Assembly: GCA_014381385.1 (NCBI GenBank)
Contig: JACNLR010000139.1
Span: 1-12,933 of the forward strand
DNA length: 12,933 bases
From: Planctomycetota bacterium
GTDB lineage: Bacteria > Planctomycetota > Phycisphaerae > Phycisphaerales > SM1A02
Reading direction: 5' to 3'
The notes beneath the pieces were generated by a model. That model worked only from the letters and a program-made list of their open reading frames with translations, had not been told where the DNA came from and ran no database searches. The position numbers were made by a program, and so were the translations under genes. Positions 1 to 7,253 of the stretch are shown here, piece by piece. How positions within the stretch are numbered: the stretch's first letter is position 1; each line of letters starts with the position of its first letter.

Positions 1-312
1 TACTTTTGTGACAAGCGGGCACGTAGCATCGACGCAAGTGAGGTTCCGCTTTGCGGCAAGTTCTTTAACTTCTGGGCTAACACCATGGGCGCTAAACACA
101 ACAATGGCATTTTCTGGAATCTCAGCAATCGTTTCTACAAAAATTGCCCCTCGTTCACGAAGCCTTTTGACTACATGTCTGTTATGTACGATTTCATGGT
201 ACACATACAACTTCTCATTTTTACCGATTGCATCAAGCAGTTGGTCGACAATGTCGACAGCCATTTGCACGCCGGCGCAAAATCCCCGTGGGTTTGAGAG
301 TTTAATCTGCAT
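1..312 (-). CDS. ispH: 4-hydroxy-3-methylbut-2-enyl diphosphate reductase, N-terminal part (cut by window edge)
   Basis: Last enzyme of the MEP (non-mevalonate) isoprenoid pathway: an iron-sulfur enzyme that reduces HMBPP to IPP and DMAPP in the cytoplasm. The visible 104 residues start MQIKLSNPRGFCAGV and match the IspH/LytB N-terminus throughout. Cys12 and Cys98 (in DATCPLVTK) are at the positions of two of the three cluster cysteines. His43 (HEIVHNRHVV) and His76 (FSAHGVSP) match the conserved substrate-binding histidines. The third cysteine lies beyond the window. The ATG at 312 is the only start available: an in-frame TGA lies six codons upstream with no ATG, GTG or TTG between. Only a weak purine stretch (GAGAG) precedes it. 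It begins 40 bases after the prolyl oligopeptidase stop on the same strand, with no terminator visible between, so it is probably the distal gene of the hut transcript. The identification is essentially certain for the visible part. Confidence 0.96.
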   Translation of the reverse strand, partial: MQIKLSNPRGFCAGVQMAVDIVDQLLDAIGKNEKLYVYHEIVHNRHVVKRLRERGAIFVETIAEIPENAIVVFSAHGVSPEVKELAAKRNLTCVDATCPLVTKV

Positions 313-352
313 GTATGTATTGTACTCTCAAGGCAGTAATACACGAGTTTTG

Positions 353-2434
353 TTAGTTGTTCATTCCGAGAGTTTGCCAAAGGAAGGCATAGACATCTGC
401 TGCTTCTTCAATGCGAAGGTGTGTAGGCTTGCCAGCACCGTGTCCTGCGCGTGTTTCGATGCGAATCAATACGGGATTAGCACAAGATTGTGAATACTGA
501 AGACCTGCAGCGAACTTAAAACTGTGTCCCGGAACAACCCTGTCATCGGTATCGCCTGTGGTTACCATTGTTGGCGGGTAACAAGTTCCGACTTTTAGAT
601 TGTGATAAGGGGAATACCCAAGGAGATAGTTGAACATTTCTTTTTCTTTAGGATCACCGTAGTCACTTACCCATGCCCAGCCTACAGTAAAGAGGTGAAA
701 GCGCAACATATCAAGTACACCCACGGCGGGCAGGCATGCGCCAAACAGATCCGGGCGTTGCGTCATGCAAGCGCCTACGAGTAATCCGCCGTTACTTCCA
801 CCCTGAATTGCTAATGTCTCAGACGAAGTCCAACTGTTATCGATGAGCCATTGGCTACAAGCAATAAAATCATCAAAGCATTGCTGTTTATTTAAAAGCA
901 TGCCACCTTCGTGCCAGTTGCGTCCATATTCACTTCCACCACGAATACATGCAACTACGTATACACCACCCATTTCAATCCAAGTCGCTCGTGAAGGCGA
1001 AAAGTGCGGAAGAATTGCAATGTCAAACCCGCCATACCCATAGAGCAGAGTTGGGTTTTTTCCATCCAGTTGTGTGTCACTGCTTGCTACGATAAAAATT
1101 GGAACAAGGGCGCCATCAGTACTACGGACGAACTCTCGTTGCACAACTATATCTGAGAGGTCAATTGGAACTTCCGATTTCCAAAACAATGTGGTTTCTT
1201 GTGTATTGAGCACTAACGAATAGATGGAAGGCGGTTGGTTGTAACTTGAAAAAGACCAATATACTGTTTCATCTTGGTTGGTACCACCAAACCCAGAAGC
1301 GGTGCCAATTGCTGGCAAAGCAACTTCATACAACAAGGCTCCTTGCAAAGTATGCACTGTTACTTTTGAAGAGGCATCTTCAAGCCAAGAACAGGTGATT
1401 TTTCCACCGACTATGTCTGCACCCCTGAGGCTATTTTTCTGCTCTGGTATGACAGTTGACCACTTTGGCGTTGTACTGTTTAAGTCAACCGAAATGATTT
1501 TCCCATTTGGTGCGTCACGGTCGGTTTTGAACCATAATGTGTTTTGTATTCCTCCAATGAGGGAAACTTCTGCGTCAAAATCAGTAACAAGCCAGTGCAA
1601 TTTGTCTTCATCTGGACCTTTAACAAGAAGTGCATTGTTAGAGGAAGTGCCTTCGTTAACTGAAACAACCAACCACCCACCATCTTTTGTAACACTCACG
1701 CCGTAAAAACGGTCGGGATGTTTCGCGTCACTCCATACTAGTATGTCATCTTCTTGCACGGTTCCAATGCGGTGAAACCAAAGTTCGGAGGCATCAGTTG
1801 TTTCAATATGTCCCTCGCTATTTGAGTGAGGATACCTCGAATAATAAAAACCGCTCTCGTCAGGTACCCAAGAAGGGGAATCGTTTTTTATACCCGTCAT
1901 TACATCTGGAAACAGTTTGCCTGATTCTAAATCTTTTGCATACCAAGTTGACCAATCGGATCCTGCATTTGAAACACCCCATACGAGATATGTACCTTCT
2001 GGGCTTGGCGAATATATAGAAAGTGCTTTTGTTCCATCTCCAGAAAATGTATTTGGGTCAAGAAGAACGGTGTTGATATCGGTTGGTGACTGTCCAGTAA
2101 ATATAACACTGTGATTTTGCAAGCCAGAATTACGAGATTGAAACCAACGAGACCCGCGGTGGAAAGGCAAACCTTGTCTTTCATAATTCCATGTTTTCGT
2201 TAACTTGTCTTTTATTTTTGGGAGCGCTGGAATGTTATCTAGATATGCTCGAGTCACTTCGTTTTGTGCTGTAACCCACTGGCGAACATCATCATTTTCG
2301 CGAACGTCTTGTTCGAGCCAACGGTAGGGGTCAGCAACTTCGACTCCGTGGAGCGTTTCGACAATACTCCCTCGTGTTGCTTCTGGGTATTGCGATGGTG
2401 CAAGCGCTAGCAATGAAGCAATAAATAAAAGCAT
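353..2434 (-). CDS. prolyl oligopeptidase, S9A family, predicted exported
   Basis: A serine peptidase that cleaves short peptides after proline. It is 693 residues long, the usual length for S9A enzymes of about 700. After a hydrophobic N-terminus (residues 1-13, MLLFIASLLALAP) comes the family start YPEATRGSIVETLHGVEVADPYRWLE. The region to about residue 420 would be the seven-bladed propeller that limits substrate size. The alpha/beta hydrolase domain carries the triad Ser547 (GGSNGG), Asp630 (DTDDRVVP) and His665 (AGHGAGKP). Arg632 corresponds to the arginine next to the catalytic Asp in the pig enzyme. The N-terminus looks like a signal peptide although it lacks a positively charged n-region, so periplasmic location is likely but not certain. 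The ATG lies 5 bases after the methionine aminopeptidase stop with only a poor Shine-Dalgarno, which suggests translational coupling. The substrate, presumably environmental peptides, is inferred. Confidence 0.93.
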   Translation of the reverse strand: MLLFIASLLALAPSQYPEATRGSIVETLHGVEVADPYRWLEQDVRENDDVRQWVTAQNEVTRAYLDNIPALPKIKDKLTKTWNYERQGLPFHRGSRWFQSRNSGLQNHSVIFTGQSPTDINTVLLDPNTFSGDGTKALSIYSPSPEGTYLVWGVSNAGSDWSTWYAKDLESGKLFPDVMTGIKNDSPSWVPDESGFYYSRYPHSNSEGHIETTDASELWFHRIGTVQEDDILVWSDAKHPDRFYGVSVTKDGGWLVVSVNEGTSSNNALLVKGPDEDKLHWLVTDFDAEVSLIGGIQNTLWFKTDRDAPNGKIISVDLNSTTPKWSTVIPEQKNSLRGADIVGGKITCSWLEDASSKVTVHTLQGALLYEVALPAIGTASGFGGTNQDETVYWSFSSYNQPPSIYSLVLNTQETTLFWKSEVPIDLSDIVVQREFVRSTDGALVPIFIVASSDTQLDGKNPTLLYGYGGFDIAILPHFSPSRATWIEMGGVYVVACIRGGSEYGRNWHEGGMLLNKQQCFDDFIACSQWLIDNSWTSSETLAIQGGSNGGLLVGACMTQRPDLFGACLPAVGVLDMLRFHLFTVGWAWVSDYGDPKEKEMFNYLLGYSPYHNLKVGTCYPPTMVTTGDTDDRVVPGHSFKFAAGLQYSQSCANPVLIRIETRAGHGAGKPTHLRIEEAADVYAFLWQTLGMNN

Positions 2435-2439
2435 TTTTA

Positions 2440-3264
2440 TTAGTTCCCAACAATATATGGAAGGTCGTGTAATTGGCTCGTTAAATCAACTGGGCCATCG
2501 CTACTGATGAATACATCTGCTTCGTAGTGCACACTCATAGAGTGATCGGCAGCATAAATTGGCCAAGTTCCTCTGGCGTTTTCTATTTGTCCCGTTCCTG
2601 CGGCAAGCATCGGTTCAACAGCGATGAGCATGCCTTCCTCAAAATTGCGCCAAGCATCTGGCCATTCCGATGGGTGTGCTGGAACAACGTTTGAAACAAA
2701 TGGAGGTGCATGGAGTGTTTTTCCGTAGCCGTGACCACCTAGACCGCGAATGAGGTAAAAACCATACTCACCCTCGGCGACTGCTTGCACTGCTTTGGCA
2801 AAATCCATGAGTGGGCGATTCGGTTGCATCGCAGCAACGCCAGCAGTGAGGGATGCTCTGCCAGCTTCCATCAATTTCATATTCTCTTGGGTCACACCCT
2901 CGATACCCCAAGTCCAAGCTGCGTCGCCAATCCATCCGTGGTGCATTACGCCAATGTCAATGGAGACTAGGTCGCCCGCAGCTAGTGGCGCTTGTTCCAT
3001 TGTATGTGTTCCGTGGACGACGCAATCATTTATTGATAAACAAGATTGACTTGGAAAGGGTGGTTGGCCAGGAATTTTGTATTTATAAAATGCGCTCTTG
3101 CATTTTAACGAACGTAATTTTTCTCCAACAAATGAATCGATCTCGGGAAGCGTGAGTCCTGCACGTAAATAATCCGATAGAGCCTTGTGGATTTCAACAA
3201 CGTGCTTTGCCGAAAGAGTTGCAGCTTGAATATCTTTTTCGGTAATACGTGGAATCGTATTCAT
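2440..3264 (-). CDS. map: methionine aminopeptidase, type I
   Basis: Removes the N-terminal methionine from proteins and peptides using two metal ions. It is 274 residues long, close to bacterial type I enzymes (about 264). All five metal ligands can be placed: Asp103 and Asp114 (SIDIGVMHHGWIGDAAW, with the usual 11-residue spacing), His178 (GLGGHGYGK), Glu217 (GMLIAVEPML) and Glu248 (HSMSVHYEADVF). His84 (NDCVVHG) and His185 are the conserved substrate-pocket histidines. There is no type II insertion and no N-terminal zinc-finger extension. Its ATG overlaps the hutI stop (ATGA, 3261-3264), so it is translationally coupled to hutI. The usual bacterial map locus is near secY, infA and ribosomal proteins. 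Its place inside a histidine-degradation operon next to a peptidase suggests a second copy used in peptide catabolism, but that is inference because the rest of the genome is not visible. Confidence 0.95.
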   Translation of the reverse strand: MNTIPRITEKDIQAATLSAKHVVEIHKALSDYLRAGLTLPEIDSFVGEKLRSLKCKSAFYKYKIPGQPPFPSQSCLSINDCVVHGTHTMEQAPLAAGDLVSIDIGVMHHGWIGDAAWTWGIEGVTQENMKLMEAGRASLTAGVAAMQPNRPLMDFAKAVQAVAEGEYGFYLIRGLGGHGYGKTLHAPPFVSNVVPAHPSEWPDAWRNFEEGMLIAVEPMLAAGTGQIENARGTWPIYAADHSMSVHYEADVFISSDGPVDLTSQLHDLPYIVGN

Positions 3265-4532
3265 ACCTCATCCTCTGTTTCCATTTCGCCATCGGTGAGT
3301 AAATGCACGATATCGCCTTTTATTGAAACAAGTAGAGGTCCGCCTGCAGCAACATGCCATGCTAAATCTCTTTCGTCCTCGCAGTCGAGTAATTGCAAAT
3401 CGGCTTGCATACCGACCTCTATTCGACCGACTTTGTTTTGCAAATGTAAAACGCAGGCGGCGTTATGCGTTGCTGCTGTAATTGCTTCGGCGGTCGTAAG
3501 TCCAAGTTTTCTGCATGCAAGCGAAATAGCAAATGGCATCGATGGGCTTGTCGCTGATCCGGGGTTGTAGTTTGTTGCAATAGCAACAGGGCAGCCAAAG
3601 TCTATAATTTCGCGTCCTCTTGCGTATACATCATTTAAACAGAATCCACTAACTGGAAGTAGTACAGCGATGGTATCGCTTGCAGCAAGAACCTTGAGTT
3701 CTTCATCTGAGGAGCACTCGAGGTGATCAACGCTTACTGCCCCAAGTTCAACAGCTTTTGTAAGCATTCCAAGTGAATTAAATTGATCGACATGCGCGCG
3801 AATTGGGCAACCTAAATCAAGAGCCTTTTCAAATAGCCGTGTTGTATTATCGACGGACCATGCACCTTGTTCGCAATATGCGTCGCAAGTAATTTTAGGA
3901 AATTCTTGCACGACTGCTGGTAGCGATTCATGGATGACAATATCAGTAAAGTTTTCTTGTTCTGAATCAATCGCGTGTGCACCAAGAAATGTGCCTACAA
4001 TAAATTGTGGCACATCTTGCGAAGCATCGTGGATCGATCGAAGCATCTTTAACTCACTTTCAGTGGTTAATCCATACCCGCTTTTAATCTCGACAGTAGT
4101 TGTTCCTTGGGATGCCATAAGTCCTAAACGACCTAATACATCTAAGCATAAATCTTCTTGGCTTGATTCTCGTACAGCGCGAACGGTAGACATGATTCCG
4201 CCGCCACGTTTGAGAATGTCAAGGTATGAAACACCTTGCAAACTCAACTCAAATTCTTCAAGCCTGTTGCCAGCCCAGCATGTATGTGTGTGGCAATCGA
4301 CAAATGCAGGTAAGAGTACGCGCCCGTTCGCATCGACTACAGGAACATCGTTGTGTGTGTTAATAAATTCTTCATCGGGGTCGCCCGACGCTACGTGTTC
4401 GATTATGCCATCCCTAACAGATACAAATCCATTTTCAATAACACCTAATTCATTCATTGCCTCTTTTCTTCGAGGTGCACTGTCACCAGCAAGGGTGAGT
4501 ATTCTGGCGTGTACGATGATGAAGGTGCTCAT
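3261..4532 (-). CDS. hutI: imidazolonepropionase
   Basis: Third enzyme of histidine degradation: hydrolyses 4-imidazolone-5-propanoate to N-formimidoyl-L-glutamate in the cytoplasm. It is 423 residues long, typical for the family, with the metal-dependent amidohydrolase fold. Family landmarks are His81 and His83 (VDCHTHTCWAGNR), GGGIMSTV (110-117), TTTVEIKSGYGL (144-155), GTFLGAHA (180-187), His247 (RAHVDQ) and His270 (SVDHLE). The fourth metal ligand, the Asp of the usual (S/T)DxNPG motif, is read here as Asn321 (IATNYNPGS, codon AAC). Such a change would weaken metal binding unless it is a tolerated variant of this lineage. The gene overlaps hutU by ATGA at 4529-4532 and the methionine aminopeptidase gene by ATGA at 3261-3264. 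The short acidic tail (DGEMETEDEV) is not part of the family core. Confidence 0.94.
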   Translation of the reverse strand: MSTFIIVHARILTLAGDSAPRRKEAMNELGVIENGFVSVRDGIIEHVASGDPDEEFINTHNDVPVVDANGRVLLPAFVDCHTHTCWAGNRLEEFELSLQGVSYLDILKRGGGIMSTVRAVRESSQEDLCLDVLGRLGLMASQGTTTVEIKSGYGLTTESELKMLRSIHDASQDVPQFIVGTFLGAHAIDSEQENFTDIVIHESLPAVVQEFPKITCDAYCEQGAWSVDNTTRLFEKALDLGCPIRAHVDQFNSLGMLTKAVELGAVSVDHLECSSDEELKVLAASDTIAVLLPVSGFCLNDVYARGREIIDFGCPVAIATNYNPGSATSPSMPFAISLACRKLGLTTAEAITAATHNAACVLHLQNKVGRIEVGMQADLQLLDCEDERDLAWHVAAGGPLLVSIKGDIVHLLTDGEMETEDEV

Positions 4533-6208
4533 TTATTATTTTCTTGCATCGGGATTTTGACTTGTTGTTCGACTGCGCACTGCGCAGCTTCATCGTACCC
4601 AGCATCAACATGTCTAAAGATGCCCATCATTGGGTCGTTTGTAAGGACGCGTTTTAACCTTGCTGCAGCCTCGTCTGTACCGTCGGCAACAATCACTTGG
4701 CCTGCATGTTGCGAGTAGCCGATACCAACACCGCCTCCGTGATGGAAACTTACCCAACTTGCTCCGCTTGCAATATTGAGCGCAAAATTTAGCAACGGCC
4801 AATCACTTACTGCGTCGGTGCCATCGAGCATGCCCTCGGTCTCGCGATTGGGGCTTGCTACGCTTCCACAATCAAGATGGTCTCTTCCAATGACTATCGG
4901 CGCTGAAACTTCGCCGCTTCGTACAAGTTCGTTGAAGGCAAGCCCTGCTTTGTCACGTTCGCCAAGTCCGAGCCAGCAGATTCGGCAGGGGAGCCCTTGG
5001 AATGCTACACGATCTTGCGCCATTGTTATCCATCGTTTAAGGGACTCATCTTTTGGAAATAGTTTAAGAATAACTTCGTCGGTTTTTTTAATATCTTCTG
5101 GGTCGCCAGAAAGTGCACACCAACGGAACGGGCCACGCCCTCTACAAAACTGGGGGCGAATGTACAGTGGTACGAATCCTTTAAAGTCAAAAGCACCTTG
5201 TACGCCATTATCTGAAGCATGTTGGCGAATATTATTTCCGTAATCGAATGTTTTTGATCCTTGCTGCATAAACCACAACATAAGTTGAACATGCTTTGAC
5301 ATGGTGTCAATAGAACGTTTGACATATTGCTCTGGGTTTGATTGTCTAAGAGCGTCTGCTTCATCTCTGCTGAGTTCTGTTGGGTAGTACCCAACGAGTG
5401 GATCGTGGGCTGAAGTTTGATCAGTTAAAACTTCTGGAACGATGTTTCGTTCTTTGAGTTTTGTAAGTAAATCAACAACATTACCATGGTAGCCAATGGA
5501 AACAGGCTCGTTGCTGGACCTTGCCCCCTGTGCGCGATCTATAGCTTCGTCTATATCTTCAATAATTTCGTCGAGATATCTGTCATGCATTCTTTTTTCA
5601 AGTCGTTCAATACAAACGTCAGCGATGAGACATGTCCCATCATTCATCGTGACGGCAAGTGGTTGTGCACCACCCATCCCGCCACATCCACCGGTTACGG
5701 AAAGGGTTCCCCGAAGCGAACCATCAAAGTGTTGTCTTGCACATTCTGCGAACGTCTCGTAGGTACCTTGCAAAATTCCTTGTGTACCGATGTAAATCCA
5801 AGACCCTGCAGTCATTTGTCCGTACATAATGAGGTCACGTGCTTCAAGGTCGTCAAAGATATCTTGGGTTGCCCAATGTGGAACGAGGTTGCTATTTGCG
5901 ATGATGACTCGAGGAGAATCGATTGTTGTAGTTGCGATACCAACTGGCTTGCCAGATTGCACAAGAAGTGTTTCATCGAGAGCTAGCGATTTAAGTGAAG
6001 CGATAATTGCATCGTACGATTCCCAATTGCGAGCAGCTTTGCCTCGACCACCGTATACCACGAGTTCTTCAGGGCGTTCTGCAACTTCGGGGTCTAAGTT
6101 GTTCATTAGCATTCGCATTGCTGCCTCTGCTTGCCACGATTTGCAAGAGAGTTGCGTGCCCCTCGGTGCTTGAATACTGCGTTTTTGGTCTGTTAGAGTG
6201 GTCGCCAT
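4529..6208 (-). CDS. hutU: urocanate hydratase (urocanase)
   Basis: Second enzyme of histidine degradation: adds water to urocanate to give 4-imidazolone-5-propanoate, with tightly bound NAD+ as an electrophile. It is 559 residues long, the normal bacterial size. It follows the family sequence along its whole length: KSWQAEAAMRMLMNNLDP near residue 23, VYGGRGKAARNWE (51-63), MYGQMTAGSWIYIGTQG (128-144), the glycine-rich NAD motif GGCGGMGGAQP (173-183), TDQTSAHDPLVGY (262-274), DYGNNIRQ (322-329), and Cys411 in LPCRICWLGLG, matching the conserved active-site cysteine. GRDHLDCGSVASPNRETE (441-458) and HHGGGVGIGYSQHAG (489-503) complete it. It is the first gene of the minus-strand cluster. The 80 bases upstream are shared with the divergent VOC gene and hold the promoters, but I see no convincing hutC-type operator. 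Confidence 0.97.
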   Translation of the reverse strand: MATTLTDQKRSIQAPRGTQLSCKSWQAEAAMRMLMNNLDPEVAERPEELVVYGGRGKAARNWESYDAIIASLKSLALDETLLVQSGKPVGIATTTIDSPRVIIANSNLVPHWATQDIFDDLEARDLIMYGQMTAGSWIYIGTQGILQGTYETFAECARQHFDGSLRGTLSVTGGCGGMGGAQPLAVTMNDGTCLIADVCIERLEKRMHDRYLDEIIEDIDEAIDRAQGARSSNEPVSIGYHGNVVDLLTKLKERNIVPEVLTDQTSAHDPLVGYYPTELSRDEADALRQSNPEQYVKRSIDTMSKHVQLMLWFMQQGSKTFDYGNNIRQHASDNGVQGAFDFKGFVPLYIRPQFCRGRGPFRWCALSGDPEDIKKTDEVILKLFPKDESLKRWITMAQDRVAFQGLPCRICWLGLGERDKAGLAFNELVRSGEVSAPIVIGRDHLDCGSVASPNRETEGMLDGTDAVSDWPLLNFALNIASGASWVSFHHGGGVGIGYSQHAGQVIVADGTDEAAARLKRVLTNDPMMGIFRHVDAGYDEAAQCAVEQQVKIPMQENNK

Positions 6209-6288
6209 AATTACACCGATGGTATCCGCTAATTACGTTCTTTGCACGCTGTACAATAGAATCTTGCTTTAGAAAAAAGGAAAATATC
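6209..6288. promoter_or_regulatory. divergent promoter region between hutU and the VOC gene
   Basis: This 80-base gap must drive both hutU (left) and the VOC gene (right). On the plus strand there is a possible -10, TACAAT at 6252-6257, without a clear -35, and a good Shine-Dalgarno, AAGGAA at 6277-6282, six bases before the VOC ATG. On the minus strand hutU has only a weak GGTG before its ATG. No palindromic operator is obvious. Confidence 0.45.
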
Positions 6289-7092
6289 ATGACAATGCAA
6301 GCAGAAATTACTATGGAACCTATTACAGCAGGGACATTTTGCTGGAACGAACTCGCAGTACGGGATTTGCAGAAAGCAGTAGATTTTTATTGCGCACTTT
6401 TTGGTTGGACAACTGATACGTGCGACCACGGAGCTATGCCATACACAATGTTTAAAATGGGGGAACATCCCATTGGTGGCATGATTCAAATGGACGATGA
6501 TTGGCCAGAAGGCACTCCATCACATTGGGGTTGCTACATTTCTTCAGATGATGTTGACGCGACAGCAGAAAGGGCAACAGAACTTGGAGGCACACTTTGC
6601 TGCGGCCCACAAGAAGCGGGCGACGAAGGTCGGTTTGCTGTACTTGCGGATCCTACTGGCGCAACGGTGAGTGTATTTACTGGCGGCGATGGAAAAAATC
6701 CACAGGGCGTGGGGTCATTTTGCTGGAACGAATTGTTAACAAATGACATGGACAAAGCGAGTGCGTTTTACACCAACTTGTTTGGATGGACTGCAAATGC
6801 GAGCGAGGAAAGTCCTGAGCCGTATAGTGTTTTTATGAACGGCGAAAACTGGGTTGGCGGTTTAATGGAAATGCACTGGGAAGGTCAACCTGGTTGGTTA
6901 AGTTACGTAAGCGTTGTGGACGTGGATGCTAGTTGTGCCAAAGCGAAGGAACTTGGCGCACAAGTTTGTGTTGAGCCTAGTGACATACCTGGAATAGGCA
7001 GGTTCTCAGTGTTGACTGATCCAGTTGGTGCGACGATAGCTATTTTTACGGGTGCTTCTGAATGTTGCTCTGATGGAGCGTGCTGCGAGTAA
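6289..7092 (+). CDS. two-domain VOC (glyoxalase/bleomycin-resistance fold) protein with cysteine-rich tail
   Basis: 267 residues made of two tandem VOC units, about residues 13-133 and 140-256. Each opens with the same signature (TAGTFCWNEL and GVGSFCWNELL), then a FY...LFGW helix (33-40, 160-167) and a closing strand with DPTGATVSVFTG or DPVGATIAIFTG. This two-unit layout resembles actinobacterial CFP30B-like proteins, whose substrates are unknown. No complete classical glyoxalase I metal set can be assigned, so the reaction cannot be named. The protein has 13 cysteines, four of them in a short tail ECCSDGACCE (258-267) outside the VOC fold, which might bind metal or form disulfides. No signal peptide is visible, so it is probably cytoplasmic. 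The ATG at 6289 has AAGGAA six bases upstream; an ATG two codons later is the alternative. It appears monocistronic, with a hairpin terminator 25 bases downstream. Confidence 0.88.
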   Translation: MTMQAEITMEPITAGTFCWNELAVRDLQKAVDFYCALFGWTTDTCDHGAMPYTMFKMGEHPIGGMIQMDDDWPEGTPSHWGCYISSDDVDATAERATELGGTLCCGPQEAGDEGRFAVLADPTGATVSVFTGGDGKNPQGVGSFCWNELLTNDMDKASAFYTNLFGWTANASEESPEPYSVFMNGENWVGGLMEMHWEGQPGWLSYVSVVDVDASCAKAKELGAQVCVEPSDIPGIGRFSVLTDPVGATIAIFTGASECCSDGACCE

Positions 7093-7116
7093 CAATCCTG
7101 CTCTAGCAGTTTTACG

Positions 7117-7150
7117 TGCCTGAGCCATTCTTATCGGGCTGGGCATTTTT
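7117..7150 (+). terminator. probable Rho-independent terminator after the VOC gene
   Basis: The left arm TGCCT(G)AGCC at 7117-7126 pairs with GGCTGGGCA at 7137-7145. This gives nine pairs (one T-G wobble) with one bulged G and a 10-base loop, followed directly by TTTTT at 7146-7150. It lies 25 bases past the VOC stop. A smaller perfect hairpin, CTGC-TCTA-GCAG at 7098-7109 followed by TTTT, comes just before and may assist. Confidence 0.65.
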
Positions 7151-7253
7151 AGTTTTCGGCGTTTTTGCTGAAAAGGAGCGTATTTTTGTGGACTTTTTGT
7201 GATAACAAGATAGGATTTAACTACCAAAGGTGTAAAGAGAGCGCCCAAGAGAG

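Noticed and set aside
8..493. A 161-codon plus-strand frame at the left end.
   Set aside because: It lies antisense to ispH and the end of the prolyl oligopeptidase gene, both with clear family matches; its translation is cysteine- and serine-rich without any motif.
7153..7174. Hairpin TTTTCGGC / GCTGAAAA between the VOC and FG-GAP genes as a second terminator or riboswitch.
   Set aside because: No U-tract follows it, the stem is weak and includes a G-T pair, and no known riboswitch pattern is visible.
7196..7209. TTGTGATAACAA resembles a compressed lac-type operator upstream of the FG-GAP gene.
   Set aside because: The arms pair over only four bases, no LacI-family gene is present, and the match is likely chance in AT-rich DNA.
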